Shown here: positions 63,356 through 64,000 of the stretch, piece after piece | Layout of the letters: each line of letters opens with the position of its first letter | Position numbering within the stretch: position 1 is the stretch's first letter | NCBI RefSeq assembly: GCF_900302475.1 | Contig: NZ_OMOQ01000003.1 | Location: 62,001 to 126,000 of the forward strand | Direction: 5' to 3' | DNA: 64,000 nucleotides | From: Defluviimonas aquaemixtae | GTDB lineage: Bacteria > Pseudomonadota > Alphaproteobacteria > Rhodobacterales > Rhodobacteraceae | The notes under the pieces: model-generated | Seen by the model: the letters and a program-made list of their open reading frames with translations, nothing else | What the model was told of the DNA's origin: nothing | Database searches by the model: none | Program-made: the position numbers and the translations under genes

Positions 63356-63994
63356 ATGCAACTGCGCGGCGACCTGCCCGAGAAGATCCCGCTTTTCCCC
63401 TTGCCGGGGGCTCTGCTTCTTCCGCGCGCGCGCCTGCCGCTGCAGATCTTCGAGCCGCGCTATCTCGCCATGCTCGAAGATGTGCTGAAAGTGCCCGACC
63501 GCCTCATCGGCATGATCCAGCCGCGCCCCGGCCCCGATGGCCAGCCGCGCCTTGCGGCGATCGGCTGCGCCGGCCGCGTCACCGCGTTTTCCGAAACCGA
63601 TGACGGGCGCTACATGATCACGCTCACCGGCATCTCGCGCTTTCGCCTCATGCGCGAGGTCTCTGGGTTCGCGCCCTATCTCTCGGGCGAGATCGCCTGG
63701 CAGGATTTCACCCGCGACCTTGGCCCGCCCGAGCGCGACGCGGGCTTCGACCGCGCCGTGTTCCTGGGGATCCTGCAGCGCTATTTTCTGGACCAGAAGC
63801 TGTCGACCGATTGGGACAGCCTGAAGGAGGCCGAGGACGAGCTTCTGGTCAATTCGCTCGCCATGCTTTGCCCCTTCGACCCTGAGGAAAAGCAGGCGCT
63901 CCTCGAAGCGCCGTCGCTCGCGACGCGGCGCGAGACGCTGGTGACGCTCATGGAATTCGCACTGAGGGGCGGCGGCGAGGAGGTCGTGCAATGA
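63356..63994 (+). CDS. LON peptidase N-terminal-domain protein
   Basis: A 212-residue stand-alone LON substrate-binding domain: IPLFPLPGALLLPRARLPLQIFEPRYLAML, read as the PUA-like start, and the central GCAGRVTAFSETDDGRYMITLTGISRFRL. It has no ATPase or protease part. Such proteins are widespread in Rhizobiales/Rhodobacterales; their role is unknown, perhaps substrate delivery to Lon. The stop overlaps the ATG of the next gene (63991). Confidence 0.87.
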   Translation: MQLRGDLPEKIPLFPLPGALLLPRARLPLQIFEPRYLAMLEDVLKVPDRLIGMIQPRPGPDGQPRLAAIGCAGRVTAFSETDDGRYMITLTGISRFRLMREVSGFAPYLSGEIAWQDFTRDLGPPERDAGFDRAVFLGILQRYFLDQKLSTDWDSLKEAEDELLVNSLAMLCPFDPEEKQALLEAPSLATRRETLVTLMEFALRGGGEEVVQ

Positions 63995-64000
63995 GCGAGG
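63991..64000 (+). CDS. Start of next gene, cut by window edge
   Basis: ATGAGCGAGG begins one base before the TGA of the LON-domain gene (ATGA overlap), the same coupling seen in many pairs here. Only MSE and one base are visible, so no product can be named. In related genomes a Trm112-like gene is often found here, but nothing in the visible bases shows it. Confidence 0.4.

Overview
The window is GC-rich chromosomal DNA from an alphaproteobacterium, most likely a Rhodobacteraceae (Rhodobacter/Roseobacter-type) genome. The signs are high GC at third codon positions, a VPLPA-CTERM/XrtD exosortase system, a homologue of the Rhodobacter gene-transfer-agent (GTA) head-spike base protein, a GC-rich ArfB, and a CtrA-type TTAA-N7-TTAA site. 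No rRNA, tRNA, CRISPR array, insertion sequence or prophage was seen. The species is not identified.

Layout. 0-2.8 kb: two metallophosphoesterases (the first cut by the window edge) and a BktB-type beta-ketothiolase. 2.9-10.9 kb (minus): a tightly coupled operon of an alpha-2-macroglobulin (yfhM-like, intact CTEQ thioester), a DUF1089 'glycolipid-binding' protein and penicillin-binding protein 1C. 11-17.7 kb: hybrid histidine kinase with a long disordered tail, VOC protein, RecQ, YggT, thioesterase. 17.7-20.8 kb: coupled UMF1-type MFS transporter, MepA endopeptidase and a secreted phytase-like esterase. 20.8-23.3 kb: queuosine-precursor transporter YhhQ with a possible preQ1-type leader, a structured small-RNA/small-ORF locus with an 18-nt match to the complement of the 16S rRNA 3' end, a membrane protein of unknown function, and ArfB.

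23.4-50.9 kb is a large exopolysaccharide/exosortase locus. It has Wzx flippase, acyltransferase, four glycosyltransferases, a second phytase-like protein, an exosortase XrtD-EpsI fusion with a rhomboid protease directly behind it, an outer-membrane beta-barrel, Wza-like export protein, PrsT TPR lipoprotein, initiating sugar transferase, then ExeA-like ATPase, Wzz-type chain-length protein, BY-kinase, a VPLPA-CTERM substrate, a beta-helix protein and a Wzy/ligase-type membrane protein. Embedded in it are a GTA spike-base homologue and a large SGNH/LamG tailspike-like protein. Together these genes would start (sugar transferase), assemble (GTs), flip (Wzx), polymerise (Wzy, Wzz/kinase) and export (Wza, barrel) a polysaccharide, while XrtD processes VPLPA-CTERM proteins at the same envelope.

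50.9-64 kb holds housekeeping and catabolic genes: TrhO; a Tat-exported nitroreductase with a MarR regulator under a near-ideal 39-bp palindromic operator; pncA-pncB (NAD salvage); a DUF1353 protein; a TetR-aminotransferase-ThDP decarboxylase operon resembling the arginine transaminase (AruH-AruI) pathway; a LOG-family protein; dapD; small stress and unknown proteins; CnoX-like thioredoxin; a LON-substrate-binding-domain protein; and the first codons of one more gene.

Starts were adjusted from the longest open frame wherever a Shine-Dalgarno sequence, signal peptide or family N-terminus argued for it. All functional calls rest on reading motifs by eye; no database search was run.
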